A stretch of DNA of 64,000 nt from Streptomyces lanatus (GCF_014655715.1 NZ_BNBM01000025.1:62001-126000), one strand, 5' to 3'; shown: positions 15,490 to 24,044, counted from the stretch's first letter. Translations and numbers: made by a program. Notes: generated by a model from the sequence alone, not told the origin.

Positions 15490-16830
15490 TTATACGTAAC
15501 TCCTGGTCGGCGCCGGTCCGACCGCCGCCGCCACCGCGTCCGCCAGGGGGGTGACCTCCTCCTCGGTGAGCGTGGAGACGGTGATCCTGATGCCGGGGCG
15601 TGCGCTCGTGCGGAAGCGGGCCCCGGGGGCGACCGCCCAGCCGGCGTGGAGCAGGCGGGACACGGCACCGGTCTCGTCGGGGACCGGGATCCAGACGTTG
15701 AGGCCGCTGCGGCCATGGGCCTCGACGGCGCGTTCGGCCAGCGCCTCGATCAGCAGAGAGCGGCGTGCGCCGTACGTCGCCGCCACCGCCGCCGGATCCA
15801 CCGCGCCGTCGCTCCACAACCGCACCACGGCCCGCTGCACCAGCCGGCTCACCCACCCGGCGCCGAGCCGCTGCCGCCCCCGCACCCGGTCCACGGTCAC
15901 CTCGTCGCCGGTGAGCACGGCGAGGCGCAGGTCGGGGCCGTAGGCCTTGGCCACCGAGCGGACGAAGGCCCAGTGCCGGGTGGTGCCGGCCAGGGGGTGC
16001 ACGGGCAGGTCGACGATGCCGTGCCCGTGGTCGTCCTCGATCAGCAGGATCTCCGGGTGCCGGCACAGGGCGGCGCGCAGGGCACGCGCGCGCGTGGCGC
16101 TCACGACGGCCCCGGTGGGGTTCTGCACCCGGTCGGTCACGATCAGGGCGCGCGCCCCGGAGTCGAGGACGCGCCGTACGTCGTCGGGCAGCGGGCCCTC
16201 GTCGTCCACCCCGACCGGGGTCATCCGCAGTCCGAGCGCCGGGATCAGATCGAGCAGGCTGCCCCAGCCCGGGTCCTCGACGGCGACGGTGTCCCCGGGC
16301 TTGAGGTGGGCCACGAGGACGCGCTCGATGGCGTCGAGCGACCCGGAGGCGACGGCCAGCGGCCCTTCGGGCACTCCGTCGGCGTCGAGCCAGCCCCGCG
16401 CGATCCGCGCCAGCTCCGGCTCGACGGGGTCGTCCCCGTACAGCACCGGCTCACGGTCGGCCTTCTCGGCCGCGGCCGAGAAGGCCCGCGCCAGCGGCGG
16501 CAGCAGCGCCGGATCGGGGTTGCCGCTCGCCACGTCGCGGACTCCCTCGGGCACGTCCACCCGGACGTACTCGCGCCCAGTCGTGGCGGGCCTCGGACGC
16601 ACCCGGCTCCCCCGGCGGCCCGCGGTCTCGATGACTCCGCGCTCCCGCAGGATGCGATAGGCGGCGGCGACCGTATTGGGATTCACTCCCAGGTCAGTCG
16701 CCAACTCCCGCATGGGCGGCAGCAGTTGGCCCGGCTCCAGATCACCGGAGCCGACCGCGCCCTCGACACTCGACGCGATGTCGGCTGCGCGACGGCCCTC
16801 GATCCGATATTCTCCTAGCACAAACCACAT
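15490..16830 (-). CDS. MocR/PdxR-type regulator (GntR HTH fused to aminotransferase)
   Basis: 446 aa. The N-terminal GntR winged helix (about 5-80: QLLPPMRELATDLGVNPNTVAAAYRILRERGVIE) is fused to a fold-type-I aminotransferase domain with NPTG (237-240), the cofactor-binding Asp266 region and the PLP-lysine K295 (SVAKAY). MocR proteins sense PLP and control vitamin B6 or amino-acid genes. It is divergent from two FMN split-barrel genes related to pyridoxamine-phosphate oxidase; only 27 bp separate the coding regions, and a perfect 12-bp palindrome fills half of that. This makes B6 or flavin-linked control plausible. Confidence 0.92.
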   Translation of the reverse strand: MWFVLGEYRIEGRRAADIASSVEGAVGSGDLEPGQLLPPMRELATDLGVNPNTVAAAYRILRERGVIETAGRRGSRVRPRPATTGREYVRVDVPEGVRDVASGNPDPALLPPLARAFSAAAEKADREPVLYGDDPVEPELARIARGWLDADGVPEGPLAVASGSLDAIERVLVAHLKPGDTVAVEDPGWGSLLDLIPALGLRMTPVGVDDEGPLPDDVRRVLDSGARALIVTDRVQNPTGAVVSATRARALRAALCRHPEILLIEDDHGHGIVDLPVHPLAGTTRHWAFVRSVAKAYGPDLRLAVLTGDEVTVDRVRGRQRLGAGWVSRLVQRAVVRLWSDGAVDPAAVAATYGARRSLLIEALAERAVEAHGRSGLNVWIPVPDETGAVSRLLHAGWAVAPGARFRTSARPGIRITVSTLTEEEVTPLADAVAAAVGPAPTRSYV

Positions 16831-16832
16831 TA

Positions 16833-16844
16833 TGCACTAGTGCA
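16833..16844. promoter_or_regulatory. MocR operator candidate TGCACTAGTGCA
   Basis: Perfect 12-bp palindrome in the 27-bp gap between the MocR start (16830) and the FMN-protein start (16858). Its centre is within 20 bp of both start codons, so binding would block both genes at once. The second in-frame start of the plus gene (GTG 16840) would overlap it. Confidence 0.65.
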
Positions 16845-16857
16845 ATGGAGACCGCAA

Positions 16858-17541
16858 ATGCAGGGGACCTCGCAGGCGACAGCGCAGTCCGCCGCCTACA
16901 CGCCCACCGACCGCACCGTTCCCACCCGCTCCGCCGACCGTGCGTCGTACGACAGGGAACTGGTGCACTCGATACTCGACGAGGCCTACGTCTGCCACCT
17001 CGGCTTCGTCCGCGACGGCCTGCCGGTCGTGCTGCCCACGCTGTTCGGGCGGGTCGGGGAGACGCTCTACGTCCATGGCTCGACGGGCTCTCGTCCCCTG
17101 CGGATGACCGGCAGGGCCGACCCGGGGCTACCGGTGTGCCTGACCGTCACACACGTCGACGCGCTGGTCCTGGCCCGTTCCGCCTTCCACCACTCGATCA
17201 ACTACCGGTCGGTGGTGGTGCACGGCATGGCGTACGACGTGACCGACCCGGAGGAGAAGCGGACCGCCCTGGACGCGCTGGTCGACCATGTCGTGGCGGG
17301 CCGGTCCCGTGACTCGCGGCCCGCCGACAAGAAGGAACTGGCCGCGACCGCCGTGATCCGCCTCGACCTGAACGAGGTCTCCGCCAAGCTCCGCACCGGC
17401 GGCGTCAACGACGAACCCGAGGATCTCGCCCTCCCCCACTGGGCCGGCCTCGTCCCGCTGCGCAAGGGCTACGAGGCACCGGTCGACGCCCCCGACCTCA
17501 CCCCCGGCATCGAACTCCCCGGCTACCTCAGGGAGCTGTGA
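16858..17541 (+). CDS. Pyridoxamine 5'-phosphate oxidase-family protein
   Basis: 227 aa split-barrel protein. Segments SILDEAYVCHLGFVRDGLPVVLPTLF and FHHSINYRSVVVHG match the FMN-binding actinobacterial family. ATG 16858 has GGAG 8 nt upstream. The stop codon overlaps the start of the next, related gene (TGATG at 17539-17543), so the two are translationally coupled. The divergent MocR regulator likely controls both. Reaction unknown; not a true PdxH, whose substrate residues are not evident. Confidence 0.85.
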   Translation: MQGTSQATAQSAAYTPTDRTVPTRSADRASYDRELVHSILDEAYVCHLGFVRDGLPVVLPTLFGRVGETLYVHGSTGSRPLRMTGRADPGLPVCLTVTHVDALVLARSAFHHSINYRSVVVHGMAYDVTDPEEKRTALDALVDHVVAGRSRDSRPADKKELAATAVIRLDLNEVSAKLRTGGVNDEPEDLALPHWAGLVPLRKGYEAPVDAPDLTPGIELPGYLREL

Positions 17542-18173
17542 TGCTGATCCACCCCTGGGACGCGCCGCGCGACGACACCGAGTGGCAGCGGTGGCTGGAC
17601 GATCACGACTTCGGGGAACTCGCGGTCAACGGCCTGGACGGCGAGCCGCCGTATGTCCAGCCGCTGCACTTCACGTACGACGCCGGGCTTGGCGAAGTCG
17701 TCACGCATCTTGCCCGGCCCAATCCGATGTGGCCGGCGCTGCTCGCGAACCCGGACGTCGTCCTGAGCGTGGTCGACGACTATGTGTATGTGCCCGGCCC
17801 CTGGCAGGCGGCACCCGACGAGCCGCCGGAGCACGGCACGCCGACCAGCTTCTACGCGGCGGTCCAACTCCGTTGCCGGGCCAATGTCGTGGATGACCCG
17901 GCCGAGAAGGCCGAGCTACTCAACCGCCAGGTCGGCCACTTCCAGCCGGAGGGCGGCTCGGCCGAGGTGGCGGTCGGGCAGGTGCCGTACGGCAGGCTGT
18001 TGTCGGGTATTCGCGGGCTCCGGCTCGAAGTGACCGGTGTGCGCGCCAAGTTCAAGTTCGGGGGGCGGCGGACGGAAGAGGTGCAGGACCGGATCGCCGT
18101 GCGGCTGGCGGGGCGGGGTGGGGCACGTGATGAGGGGGCGCGCGAGCATATGGTGCGGCGACGCCCGGCCTGA
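17541..18173 (+). CDS. FMN-binding PaiB-type protein
   Basis: 210 aa. The start (LIHPWDAPRDDTEWQRWL) and HFTYDAGLGEVVTHLARPNPMW, NRQVGHFQPEGGSAEVA and the GVRAKFKFGG ending match the PaiB family, FMN-binding split barrels once described as negative regulators of sporulation and protease genes. ATG 17541 overlaps the upstream stop by 1 bp, with GGGAG 6 nt ahead; the adjacent GTG 17538 is too close to it. A hairpin 4 bp after the stop ends the transcript. Likely partner of the preceding flavin protein under MocR control. Confidence 0.85.
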   Translation: MLIHPWDAPRDDTEWQRWLDDHDFGELAVNGLDGEPPYVQPLHFTYDAGLGEVVTHLARPNPMWPALLANPDVVLSVVDDYVYVPGPWQAAPDEPPEHGTPTSFYAAVQLRCRANVVDDPAEKAELLNRQVGHFQPEGGSAEVAVGQVPYGRLLSGIRGLRLEVTGVRAKFKFGGRRTEEVQDRIAVRLAGRGGARDEGAREHMVRRRPA

Positions 18174-18176
18174 GCC

Positions 18177-18214
18177 GGAGGGGGCCCGCACCATGTGCGA
18201 TGCGGGCCCCCTCC
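18177..18214. terminator. Bidirectional hairpin terminator
   Basis: A 14-bp perfect G/C stem (GGAGGGGGCCCGCA with its complement) and 10-nt loop, between the convergent PaiB-type and EamA genes. Confidence 0.85.
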
Positions 18215-18219
18215 AACCG

Positions 18220-19176
18220 TCACGCCGACAAGGGTTCCCGCCGTGCCCCGCGCGTCTCGGCCACCGCGAGGCCGGCGACCGAGCCGAGCATCAGCAGGGT
18301 GCCGGCGAGGGTCGGGGCCGTCAGGTGTTCCCCGAGCAGGACGACGGCGAGCACCGCCGCGCTGACCGGCTCAAGCAGCATGATCACGGACACGGTGGCC
18401 GACCGTACGGCGGCCGCGCCCGCGAAGTAGAGGGCGTAGGCGAGGGCCGTGGGGACGGCCGCGATGTACACCAGCAGCCAGCCGAGCCGGAGCGGATCGG
18501 CCGTGTGCGGCAGGATCCCCTCGGCCAGGGCCAACGGCAGCAGACACAGGCTGGTGACGGCGAAGGCCCACACGGACGTGGCGGAGGCGTCGGCCCCGCC
18601 GTCGCGGCCCCACTTGCGGGTCACCAGGGTCAACGCGCAGTACCCGGCGGCGGACACCAGCGCGAGCAGCACGCCCCACGGCCGTACGGTCGCGCCACCG
18701 CCGCCGAGCGCGAGCACCGCGAGCCCGGTGAGCGCACCGGCCACCGCCGCCACGCCTCCGCGCCCGAGCCGCTCCCCCAGCGTCAGCCGGGCGCCGAGCG
18801 CGATGAGGACGGGGCCCGCGCCGAGGGTGACGACGGTGCCCACGGCGAGTCCGGTGGCCTGCACCGCGGCGAAGTAGGCGGTCTGGAACACGGCGAGCCC
18901 GACACCCGTCGCACCTGCCCGCAGGGCCTTGCGGGCGAGGGGCTCGGAGACGGTACGCCGGGGAAGGGGACGGGGACGGGGCCGCAGCAGGCGGACGCCG
19001 AGCAGCAGCACGAAGCCGACCGCGCAGCGCCAGAAGGACAGGGCGATCGGTCCCATGTCACTGGTCCGGTAGACCAGTGAGGCGGCCGCGCCCGCGGTGC
19101 CCCAGGCGACTCCGGCGACGATCAGATAGAGGAGGCCTCGCCCGATGGGCAGGCCGGAGACAGGAGTGTTCGACAC
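18220..19176 (-). CDS. EamA/DMT-family exporter
   Basis: 318 aa, ten predicted helices in two EamA halves (first half ends near residue 150). The motif ARLTLGERLGRGGVAAVAGALTG is the usual end of the first repeat. Exports an unknown metabolite across the cytoplasmic membrane. It follows another EamA gene on the same strand by 177 bp, with a hairpin between them, so the two are probably separate units that arose as paralogues. It converges on the PaiB-type gene. Confidence 0.87.
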   Translation of the reverse strand: MSNTPVSGLPIGRGLLYLIVAGVAWGTAGAAASLVYRTSDMGPIALSFWRCAVGFVLLLGVRLLRPRPRPLPRRTVSEPLARKALRAGATGVGLAVFQTAYFAAVQATGLAVGTVVTLGAGPVLIALGARLTLGERLGRGGVAAVAGALTGLAVLALGGGGATVRPWGVLLALVSAAGYCALTLVTRKWGRDGGADASATSVWAFAVTSLCLLPLALAEGILPHTADPLRLGWLLVYIAAVPTALAYALYFAGAAAVRSATVSVIMLLEPVSAAVLAVVLLGEHLTAPTLAGTLLMLGSVAGLAVAETRGARREPLSA

Positions 19177-19261
19177 GAGATGTTCTCCGCAGACTTGCAG
19201 AAGTGCTGGTGGGAGCCCGGATCAGCGGGTTCCGTGGACTTCTTCTGCGGGCAGCGCCGTT

Positions 19262-19284
19262 CCGCCCGGCGTGCTGCCGGGCGG
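19262..19284. terminator. Hairpin terminator between the EamA genes
   Basis: CCGCCCGGC-GTGCT-GCCGGGCGG, a 9-bp perfect stem with a 5-nt loop, 70 bp past the stop of the upstream EamA gene on the minus strand. Confidence 0.7.
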
Positions 19285-19353
19285 TTGTACCGGAGGGCCC
19301 GCCTCAGGCGGCCGGAGGCGGAAGAACGAGTGTCGTAGGCATGATCGCGCAGC

Positions 19354-20358
19354 CTAGGCGACGTTTCCGCGGGTGGACAACTCGCGCTCGGGCCCACCGG
19401 CGGCCACCGGTTCTGCGGATGTCTTGGCGGGTGCGGACGACTGCGCGATGAACGCCCCGGCCAGGACGACCGCGCCGCCGACGATCTGCGGCGCGGAGAG
19501 ATGCTCGCCGAGCAGGAACCAGGCGAGAACGGTCGCGATGACCGCTTCGAGACACGCCACCACACCCGCGACCTGCGGCGAGAGCCGTCGGACCGAGACC
19601 ACGCCGGTGACGTACGCGATCACCGTGGCGATCAGCACGATCCAGGCCAGCAGGAGGGTGGCCGCGACCGGGGTGCCGTTCATGTCGGCGGTGCCCGCGA
19701 GGACCGACCAGTCCATGGTCCAGGGACGGGCCACGACGGTGAGGACGGCGGCGCCGACCAGCAGGCCGTACGCGATGACGCCGAGCGGGTCGGGCGCCTG
19801 GTCGCCGGAGTCGCTGCCCTGGTCGGACAGGACGAAGTAGCCGACCTGGCAGCAGGCGGCGCCGAGCGCGAGGAGCAGCCCGAGGGCGTCGACGCTCAGT
19901 CCCGACCAGACCTCGACGACACAGGCGAGGCCACCGACCGCGAGGACCACGCCGACGGCCGCGGCGCGGGTCACCGGCCGCCGCTGCACGAACCGCACCC
20001 AGCCGAGGACGAGCGCCGGCGCCAGATACTCGACGAGCAGCGCGACGCCGACCGGCATGCGGGATATCGAGGCGAAGTAGAACGCCTGCACCCCGGCGAC
20101 GCCGAGCAGCCCGAACCCGGCGAGCAGCGCGGGACGGCTGCGCAGCAGCGCACGGTGGCGCACGGCGAGCGGCAGCATCACCAGGGCGGCGCCCGCCACG
20201 CGCAGCCACACCACATGGAGCGGGTCGAGCCCCGCCTCGATCAGCGGCTTGGCCGCGACCCCGGAACCGCCGAAGGCGATCGCCGACCCGATCGCCAGAC
20301 CGAGCCCGACACCCTTGCCGCGGCCGACGTGACCGCTCTCAGACTTACGCACCGGCAC
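19354..20358 (-). CDS. EamA/DMT-family exporter
   Basis: 334 aa, ten hydrophobic helices; starts after a short basic, polar N-terminus (MPVRKSESGHVGRGKG). FLLGEHLSAPQIVGGAVVLAGAFIAQ marks the end of the second EamA repeat. Only moderately similar by eye to the downstream paralogue at 18220. Substrate unknown. No regulator is adjacent; the Clp-N gene upstream lies 103 bp away on the same strand. Confidence 0.87.
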   Translation of the reverse strand: MPVRKSESGHVGRGKGVGLGLAIGSAIAFGGSGVAAKPLIEAGLDPLHVVWLRVAGAALVMLPLAVRHRALLRSRPALLAGFGLLGVAGVQAFYFASISRMPVGVALLVEYLAPALVLGWVRFVQRRPVTRAAAVGVVLAVGGLACVVEVWSGLSVDALGLLLALGAACCQVGYFVLSDQGSDSGDQAPDPLGVIAYGLLVGAAVLTVVARPWTMDWSVLAGTADMNGTPVAATLLLAWIVLIATVIAYVTGVVSVRRLSPQVAGVVACLEAVIATVLAWFLLGEHLSAPQIVGGAVVLAGAFIAQSSAPAKTSAEPVAAGGPERELSTRGNVA

Positions 20359-20461
20359 ATGATGACAGGCGATGACATGAGCGTCATCCCCTTTGACACC
20401 TGTCTCGGCTGATGGACGGGTGGGCCCGTTGCCGGTGCTGCCGGTGCAGGGCGGGCGGGAC

Positions 20462-21058
20462 CTATCGGGACGCCTCGCCGCCGGCGGCGTACTCGTCCCG
20501 GTGTTCGTCGATGCGGGCCCGCACGGCGCTCGCTTCGATGCCGGCGCGGGCGAGTACCTCGACGGCGCGCGCCTGGGGGTCCGCGACGATCTCCGCGAGC
20601 AGGTCGACGCCCCGGGCCTGGGTGTCGCCGCGTCCGGTGGCGCGTCGGCAGGCGTGTTCCATGGCGCTCGCGGCCAGCGGGGAGAAGCCCTCGCCGTGCA
20701 TCACGACGGGTACGGCGCCGGAGTCCTCGACGGTGCCCTGCCAGCGGAGGCCGTAGCCGATGGTGCGCTGGACGAGGTAGCCGAGCAGTCGGGCCATGTG
20801 GGGTCCCTCGCCGAAGACGGCGTAGGCGTCCGGGTCGTGTTCCAGGAGCGAGTGCAGCAGATGGGCCGTGTCGATCTGGCGGTCCCCGTCCCTGACGGCG
20901 CGGCGGCGGGCACCGGAGACCACCGCTGCCAGTTCGTCGCTGAGCCTGGCATCGTCCGCCGGGGTGTCCGGACGCCGACAGTCCTGTTCCTGGGCCGACT
21001 GCCGGGGGATACGGGGTTGCACATCCCCCACCCCATCAGCCACATCGAGCCACGTCAT
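20462..21058 (-). CDS. Clp N-terminal-domain protein
   Basis: 198 aa. Two Clp-N repeats are recognisable (DTAHLLHSLLEHDPDAYAVFGEG about 67-90; SPLAASAMEHACRRATGRGDTQARGVDLLAEIV about 127-160). In ClpC/ClpB this domain binds adaptors or substrates; here no AAA+ ATPase follows, so the protein may be a free adaptor or decoy. Such stand-alone proteins are common in Streptomyces. ATG 21058 is the likeliest start, but no strong ribosome site is visible and the true start could be slightly downstream. Confidence 0.78.
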   Translation of the reverse strand: MTWLDVADGVGDVQPRIPRQSAQEQDCRRPDTPADDARLSDELAAVVSGARRRAVRDGDRQIDTAHLLHSLLEHDPDAYAVFGEGPHMARLLGYLVQRTIGYGLRWQGTVEDSGAVPVVMHGEGFSPLAASAMEHACRRATGRGDTQARGVDLLAEIVADPQARAVEVLARAGIEASAVRARIDEHRDEYAAGGEASR

Positions 21059-21190
21059 CGCCGAGGGGGAGCATTTTCGCGTCCCACACAGAGTGGACCC
21101 CGGCGGCCGGTATCTCCTCCTTACGGATGAGATCACGCCGAACGACCCGCAAGGGCGCGCGCCGCCTTGCAGTGCGCTCCGTACGCAACC

Positions 21191-21430
21191 ATGACGCCGC
21201 GTCACAACGTCCACAGGGGCATGGACAGGTCCCACAGGGACTCGGAGAGCAGGTGCTGGCTGGTGGCGCTGCCCGCCGTGGACGGCAGACAGTACGTCTA
21301 CCGGGTGTACGCCCCCGAGGACGCCCTGCTCGCCGACCTGTTCTGGGAGGCCTGGCACTGCCATGAGGACAGCGCGCTGCCGCGGGCGTGGGATCTGTTC
21401 GACGCGGCGGTGATCAGGCTGGTGGGCTGA
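21191..21430 (+). CDS. Small hypothetical protein
   Basis: 79 aa from ATG 21191; ATG 21221 (69 aa) is an alternative and no ribosome site distinguishes them. The C-terminal half (QYVYRVYAPEDALLADLFWEAWHCHEDSALPRAWDLF) has a composition and hydrophobic pattern of a real folded protein, and codon bias fits the region. No family recognised. It lies between the Clp-N gene (divergent) and the SRPBCC gene. Confidence 0.5.
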   Translation: MTPRHNVHRGMDRSHRDSESRCWLVALPAVDGRQYVYRVYAPEDALLADLFWEAWHCHEDSALPRAWDLFDAAVIRLVG

Positions 21431-21462
21431 GCGGACGGGACGGCTCCGCACCTCCACATTTC

Positions 21463-21477
21463 CTGACGGTTCATCAG
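21463..21477. promoter_or_regulatory. Dyad CTGACGGTTCATCAG upstream of SRPBCC gene
   Basis: Arms CTGACG and CATCAG (one mismatch) around 3 bp, 68 bp before the start of the SRPBCC gene. Same outline (CTGACG-N5-TCAG) as the dyad at 12103-12117. Elements like this occur upstream of many Streptomyces genes; regulator not identified. Confidence 0.45.
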
Positions 21478-21544
21478 TATTGAATGTTCCGGCCCCCGCG
21501 GCTACGTTCCGCGACACCGTAGCCCGAGTCGAAGGGGTGGTCGC

Positions 21545-21976
21545 ATGGCCGAAGTCAGCGCGGAGTCACACATCGAGGCACCGGCCGAGAAGGTCTGGGC
21601 ACAGCTGACGGACTGGTCGGCTTACGGGCAGTGGAACGCGACCCACACCAGCTTCCCGGGCGGCGGCCCCACGGCTCTGGAGGTGGGCGGAACCTTCCAG
21701 GAGAACATGAAGCTGATGGGGTTCCCGGCCGAGGTCGACTGGACCGTCGAGGAACTGGAACCGGCGCGGGTGCTGGCGATCCGCGGCAAGGGCCCGATGG
21801 CCGTGACCGTGGCCACCCGCTACACCCTCACCCCGGACGGCGACGGCGCCACGACGGTACGGATCGACGGCGAGTTCACGGGCGCGGCGGTGTCCCTGAT
21901 GGCGGGCAAGCTCAAGGACTCGGCGACGGCGGCACTGAACGAGTCGCTGCGCAAGCTGGCGGGGTTGGTGACCTGA
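21545..21976 (+). CDS. SRPBCC-family ligand-binding protein
   Basis: 143 aa. The START/Bet v1-like fold is clear: AESHIEAPAEKVWAQLTDW at the N-terminus, the beta-rich middle (TFQENMKLMGFPAEVDWTVEELEP) and the long C-terminal helix (LKDSATAALNESLRKLAGLV). Family members bind hydrophobic ligands or act as cyclases; nothing here indicates which. Monocistronic, ended by a 16-bp hairpin that it shares with the convergent PadR gene. Confidence 0.85.
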   Translation: MAEVSAESHIEAPAEKVWAQLTDWSAYGQWNATHTSFPGGGPTALEVGGTFQENMKLMGFPAEVDWTVEELEPARVLAIRGKGPMAVTVATRYTLTPDGDGATTVRIDGEFTGAAVSLMAGKLKDSATAALNESLRKLAGLVT

Positions 21977-21988
21977 GCGCCATGGCCG

Positions 21989-22038
21989 TACGCACGAGGG
22001 CGCCCCGCGGATCGCTCCGCGAGGCGCCCTCGTGCGTA
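21989..22038. terminator. Long bidirectional hairpin terminator
   Basis: TACGCACGAGGGCGCC (21989-22004) pairs perfectly with 22023-22038, a 16-bp stem, with a further inner dyad in the 18-nt loop. It sits between the convergent SRPBCC and PadR genes. Confidence 0.88.
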
Positions 22039-22082
22039 AGTTGGGGAGGACGCCGATAACGGTCCGCCCCGTCCGATCTCGC

Positions 22083-22703
22083 TCAGTCCTCGTCGGCGAG
22101 GATCAGATACAGCTTCTTGCGGGCGTCGTTGATGACAGCCAGCGCCTTGTCGCGCTGGTCCTTGCTGCCCGTCTTCCAGACCTGCCCGAAGGCCTCCATC
22201 AGACCGAAGCCGGCCTGACGGATCTCACCGAGGGCTTCCCAGTCGACACCACGGGAGGCTTCCTCCCAGGGCGCCTCGGGACCACCCTCGGCCGCCTCGA
22301 GGCCCGCCTCGGTGAGCGAGAACAGCTTCTTGCCGCCCTCGGACTCACTGGCGATCAGGCCCTCGTCCTCCAGCAGCTGGAGGGTGGGGTACACCGAGCC
22401 GGGGCTGGGCTTCCACGCCCCGCCGCTGCGCTCGGCGATCTCCTGGATCATCTCGTAGCCGTGCATCGGGCGGTCCTTCAGCAGGGCGAGGATCGACGCC
22501 CGCACATCACCGCGCCGCGCCCTCCCTCGCGGTCCGCCCCGCCCCCTTGGCCCCCAGGGGCCGGGCCCGAATCCGGGCCCACCGAAACCGGGACCGCCAC
22601 CACCGGGACCGAACGGCCCGAAAGCACCGCGAAGCCCTTCGAAGCCACCTCGGCCGTGGTGACCGTGCCCACCATGTCCACGCTCGTATCCGTGGGAACG
22701 CAT
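22083..22703 (-). CDS. PadR-family regulator with Gly/His-rich N-terminus
   Basis: 206 aa. Residues 1-65 are Gly/His/Phe/Pro-rich (GHGGHGHHGRGG, then GPG and GFG repeats) and precede a standard PadR winged helix (RASILALLKDRPMHGYEMIQEIAERS, about 68-93; GSVYPTLQLLEDEGLI). The C-terminal helices are the PadR-s2-like dimer part. The His cluster recalls E. coli YqjI, whose extension binds nickel or iron, so metal sensing is possible. ATG 22703 has GGAG 8 nt upstream; GTG 22712 also fits. A CGATATATCG palindrome 44 bp upstream suggests autoregulation. Confidence 0.85.
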   Translation of the reverse strand: MRSHGYERGHGGHGHHGRGGFEGLRGAFGPFGPGGGGPGFGGPGFGPGPWGPRGRGGPRGRARRGDVRASILALLKDRPMHGYEMIQEIAERSGGAWKPSPGSVYPTLQLLEDEGLIASESEGGKKLFSLTEAGLEAAEGGPEAPWEEASRGVDWEALGEIRQAGFGLMEAFGQVWKTGSKDQRDKALAVINDARKKLYLILADED

Positions 22704-22746
22704 CGCAATCACTCCATTCCATCGTTGACCTGTCGCGATGCCTCAA

Positions 22747-22756
22747 CGATATATCG
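22747..22756. promoter_or_regulatory. PadR operator candidate CGATATATCG
   Basis: Perfect 10-bp palindrome, AT-rich against the background, 44 bp upstream of the PadR start. Gene regulators of this family usually bind such sites in their own promoter. Confidence 0.5.
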
Positions 22757-22869
22757 GAATAGTTCGGCTGGCAAGGCCCGAGGTCGGGCGGGGTCTGGGT
22801 GTCCCGTTCCACGCAATCGAGGGCGTCCGCTACAGGACTGGGTGACGGGCCGGTGACGCTGGATATCCC

Positions 22870-23334
22870 ATGACTCTCGGCCGTCGAATCAGCCAAGGTG
22901 CAGGAGTGAGCGCTGAAGCGAGTCCCGTCGAGCACGAGGATCGGTGGACCCTGAACCTTCGCGGCATGAGCGTCACCAAGATCAGCGTGGACTTCCGGCT
23001 CGTGCTGGCCCTCGACTCCGACTGGGAAGTCGCATTGGAAGCACCCGCCAACCTCTCGCACGGGACAGCCCACGCCAACCCGTCCGTGCTCTTGAACCCG
23101 GAATCACAGGACGTCGCAGCGGCCCTCACACTCTTCGGAGCGAAGGTCTTGTCGGCGGTCGCGTTCAAGTCCGGCACCTTGCGTCTCGTTTTCGACACAG
23201 GCCACCACCTGACCTGCTCCTCCGATCCATCCTTCGAAGCGTGGCAGGTCACGGGCCCGGCGGGATGGCGCTTCGCATCACTGCCTGGAGGCGACATCGC
23301 CGTCTGGTCCGGCTCAGGAGCGAGCGAGTCCTAG
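22870..23334 (+). CDS. DUF6188-like hypothetical protein
   Basis: 154 aa from ATG 22870; GTG 22906 (142 aa) is an equally possible start. The pattern WTLNLRGMSVTKISVDFRLVLALDSDWEVALEAPANLSHG resembles the actinobacterial DUF6188 family, small proteins of unknown function that are often found near polymorphic toxins or immunity-like genes. No signal or membrane segment. GC content is visibly lower than in the neighbours, and it opens a patch of orphan genes that runs to about 25.1 kb. Confidence 0.65.
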   Translation: MTLGRRISQGAGVSAEASPVEHEDRWTLNLRGMSVTKISVDFRLVLALDSDWEVALEAPANLSHGTAHANPSVLLNPESQDVAAALTLFGAKVLSAVAFKSGTLRLVFDTGHHLTCSSDPSFEAWQVTGPAGWRFASLPGGDIAVWSGSGASES

Positions 23335-23523
23335 CCGCGGCATGCGATGCGGCAGGCACAAGAGATGCGGTCTGTCTCAACGAACTGAGTCCACGCGTCT
23401 CACCCAATCCAGTCCATGCAGGTCAGCAGCACGCGGACGACTTACTTCGATGAAACAGGACAGGTGTGTTCGAGCACTGGGCGGCGGGGAAACCCCTGTA
23501 CGGCGGCTCGCTAGGCTCACGCC

Positions 23524-24033
23524 ATGTCCAACGATCTCGGTTTCACGTGCTCATGCTGCGGCGACCATCACGCAGAGGTCCCCATGAGCTACTCGACCAT
23601 GGCCCCTGACGTTTGGGATCCCAGCTTCAAGAGTGATCCGGACAGCATGCTGTCGTCCGACCAGTGCGTGATCAGGAATCAGCACTTCTTCATCAGAGGG
23701 CTGATCGAGATACCCGTGATCGGCAGCCAGGACGTCTTCTCCTGGGGCGTCTGGGTCTCTCTGAGCAAGCACAATTTCACCCGCGCTCTTGAGATGTGGA
23801 ACACGGAAGGCCGCGAGGCCGAGGGACCGTACTTCGGCTGGCTCAGCACCGAGCTCGCGCTCTATTCCGAGGACACCACCAACCTGAAGACCAACGCCCA
23901 CACGCGACCGGTCGGCAAGCGGCCCTTCATCGAGCTGGAACCCACCGACCACCCGCTCGCCATCGAACAGCGCTCCGGGATCACGCGGGAGCGGGTGCGT
24001 GAGATCGCCATGGCCGTGCTGCATGCGGCCTGA
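23524..24033 (+). CDS. DUF2199-domain protein
   Basis: 169 aa. A CxxC pair near the start (CSCCGDHH, residues 9-16), then PDVWDPSF, SDQCVI and EIPVIGSQDVFSWGVWVSLS are the DUF2199 signature; the family's role is unknown, though the cysteines suggest metal binding. It stands alone, about 190 bp after the DUF6188-like gene; I see nothing in that gap. Part of the lower-GC orphan patch. Confidence 0.85.
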   Translation: MSNDLGFTCSCCGDHHAEVPMSYSTMAPDVWDPSFKSDPDSMLSSDQCVIRNQHFFIRGLIEIPVIGSQDVFSWGVWVSLSKHNFTRALEMWNTEGREAEGPYFGWLSTELALYSEDTTNLKTNAHTRPVGKRPFIELEPTDHPLAIEQRSGITRERVREIAMAVLHAA

Positions 24034-24044
24034 GTCAACGCAGG

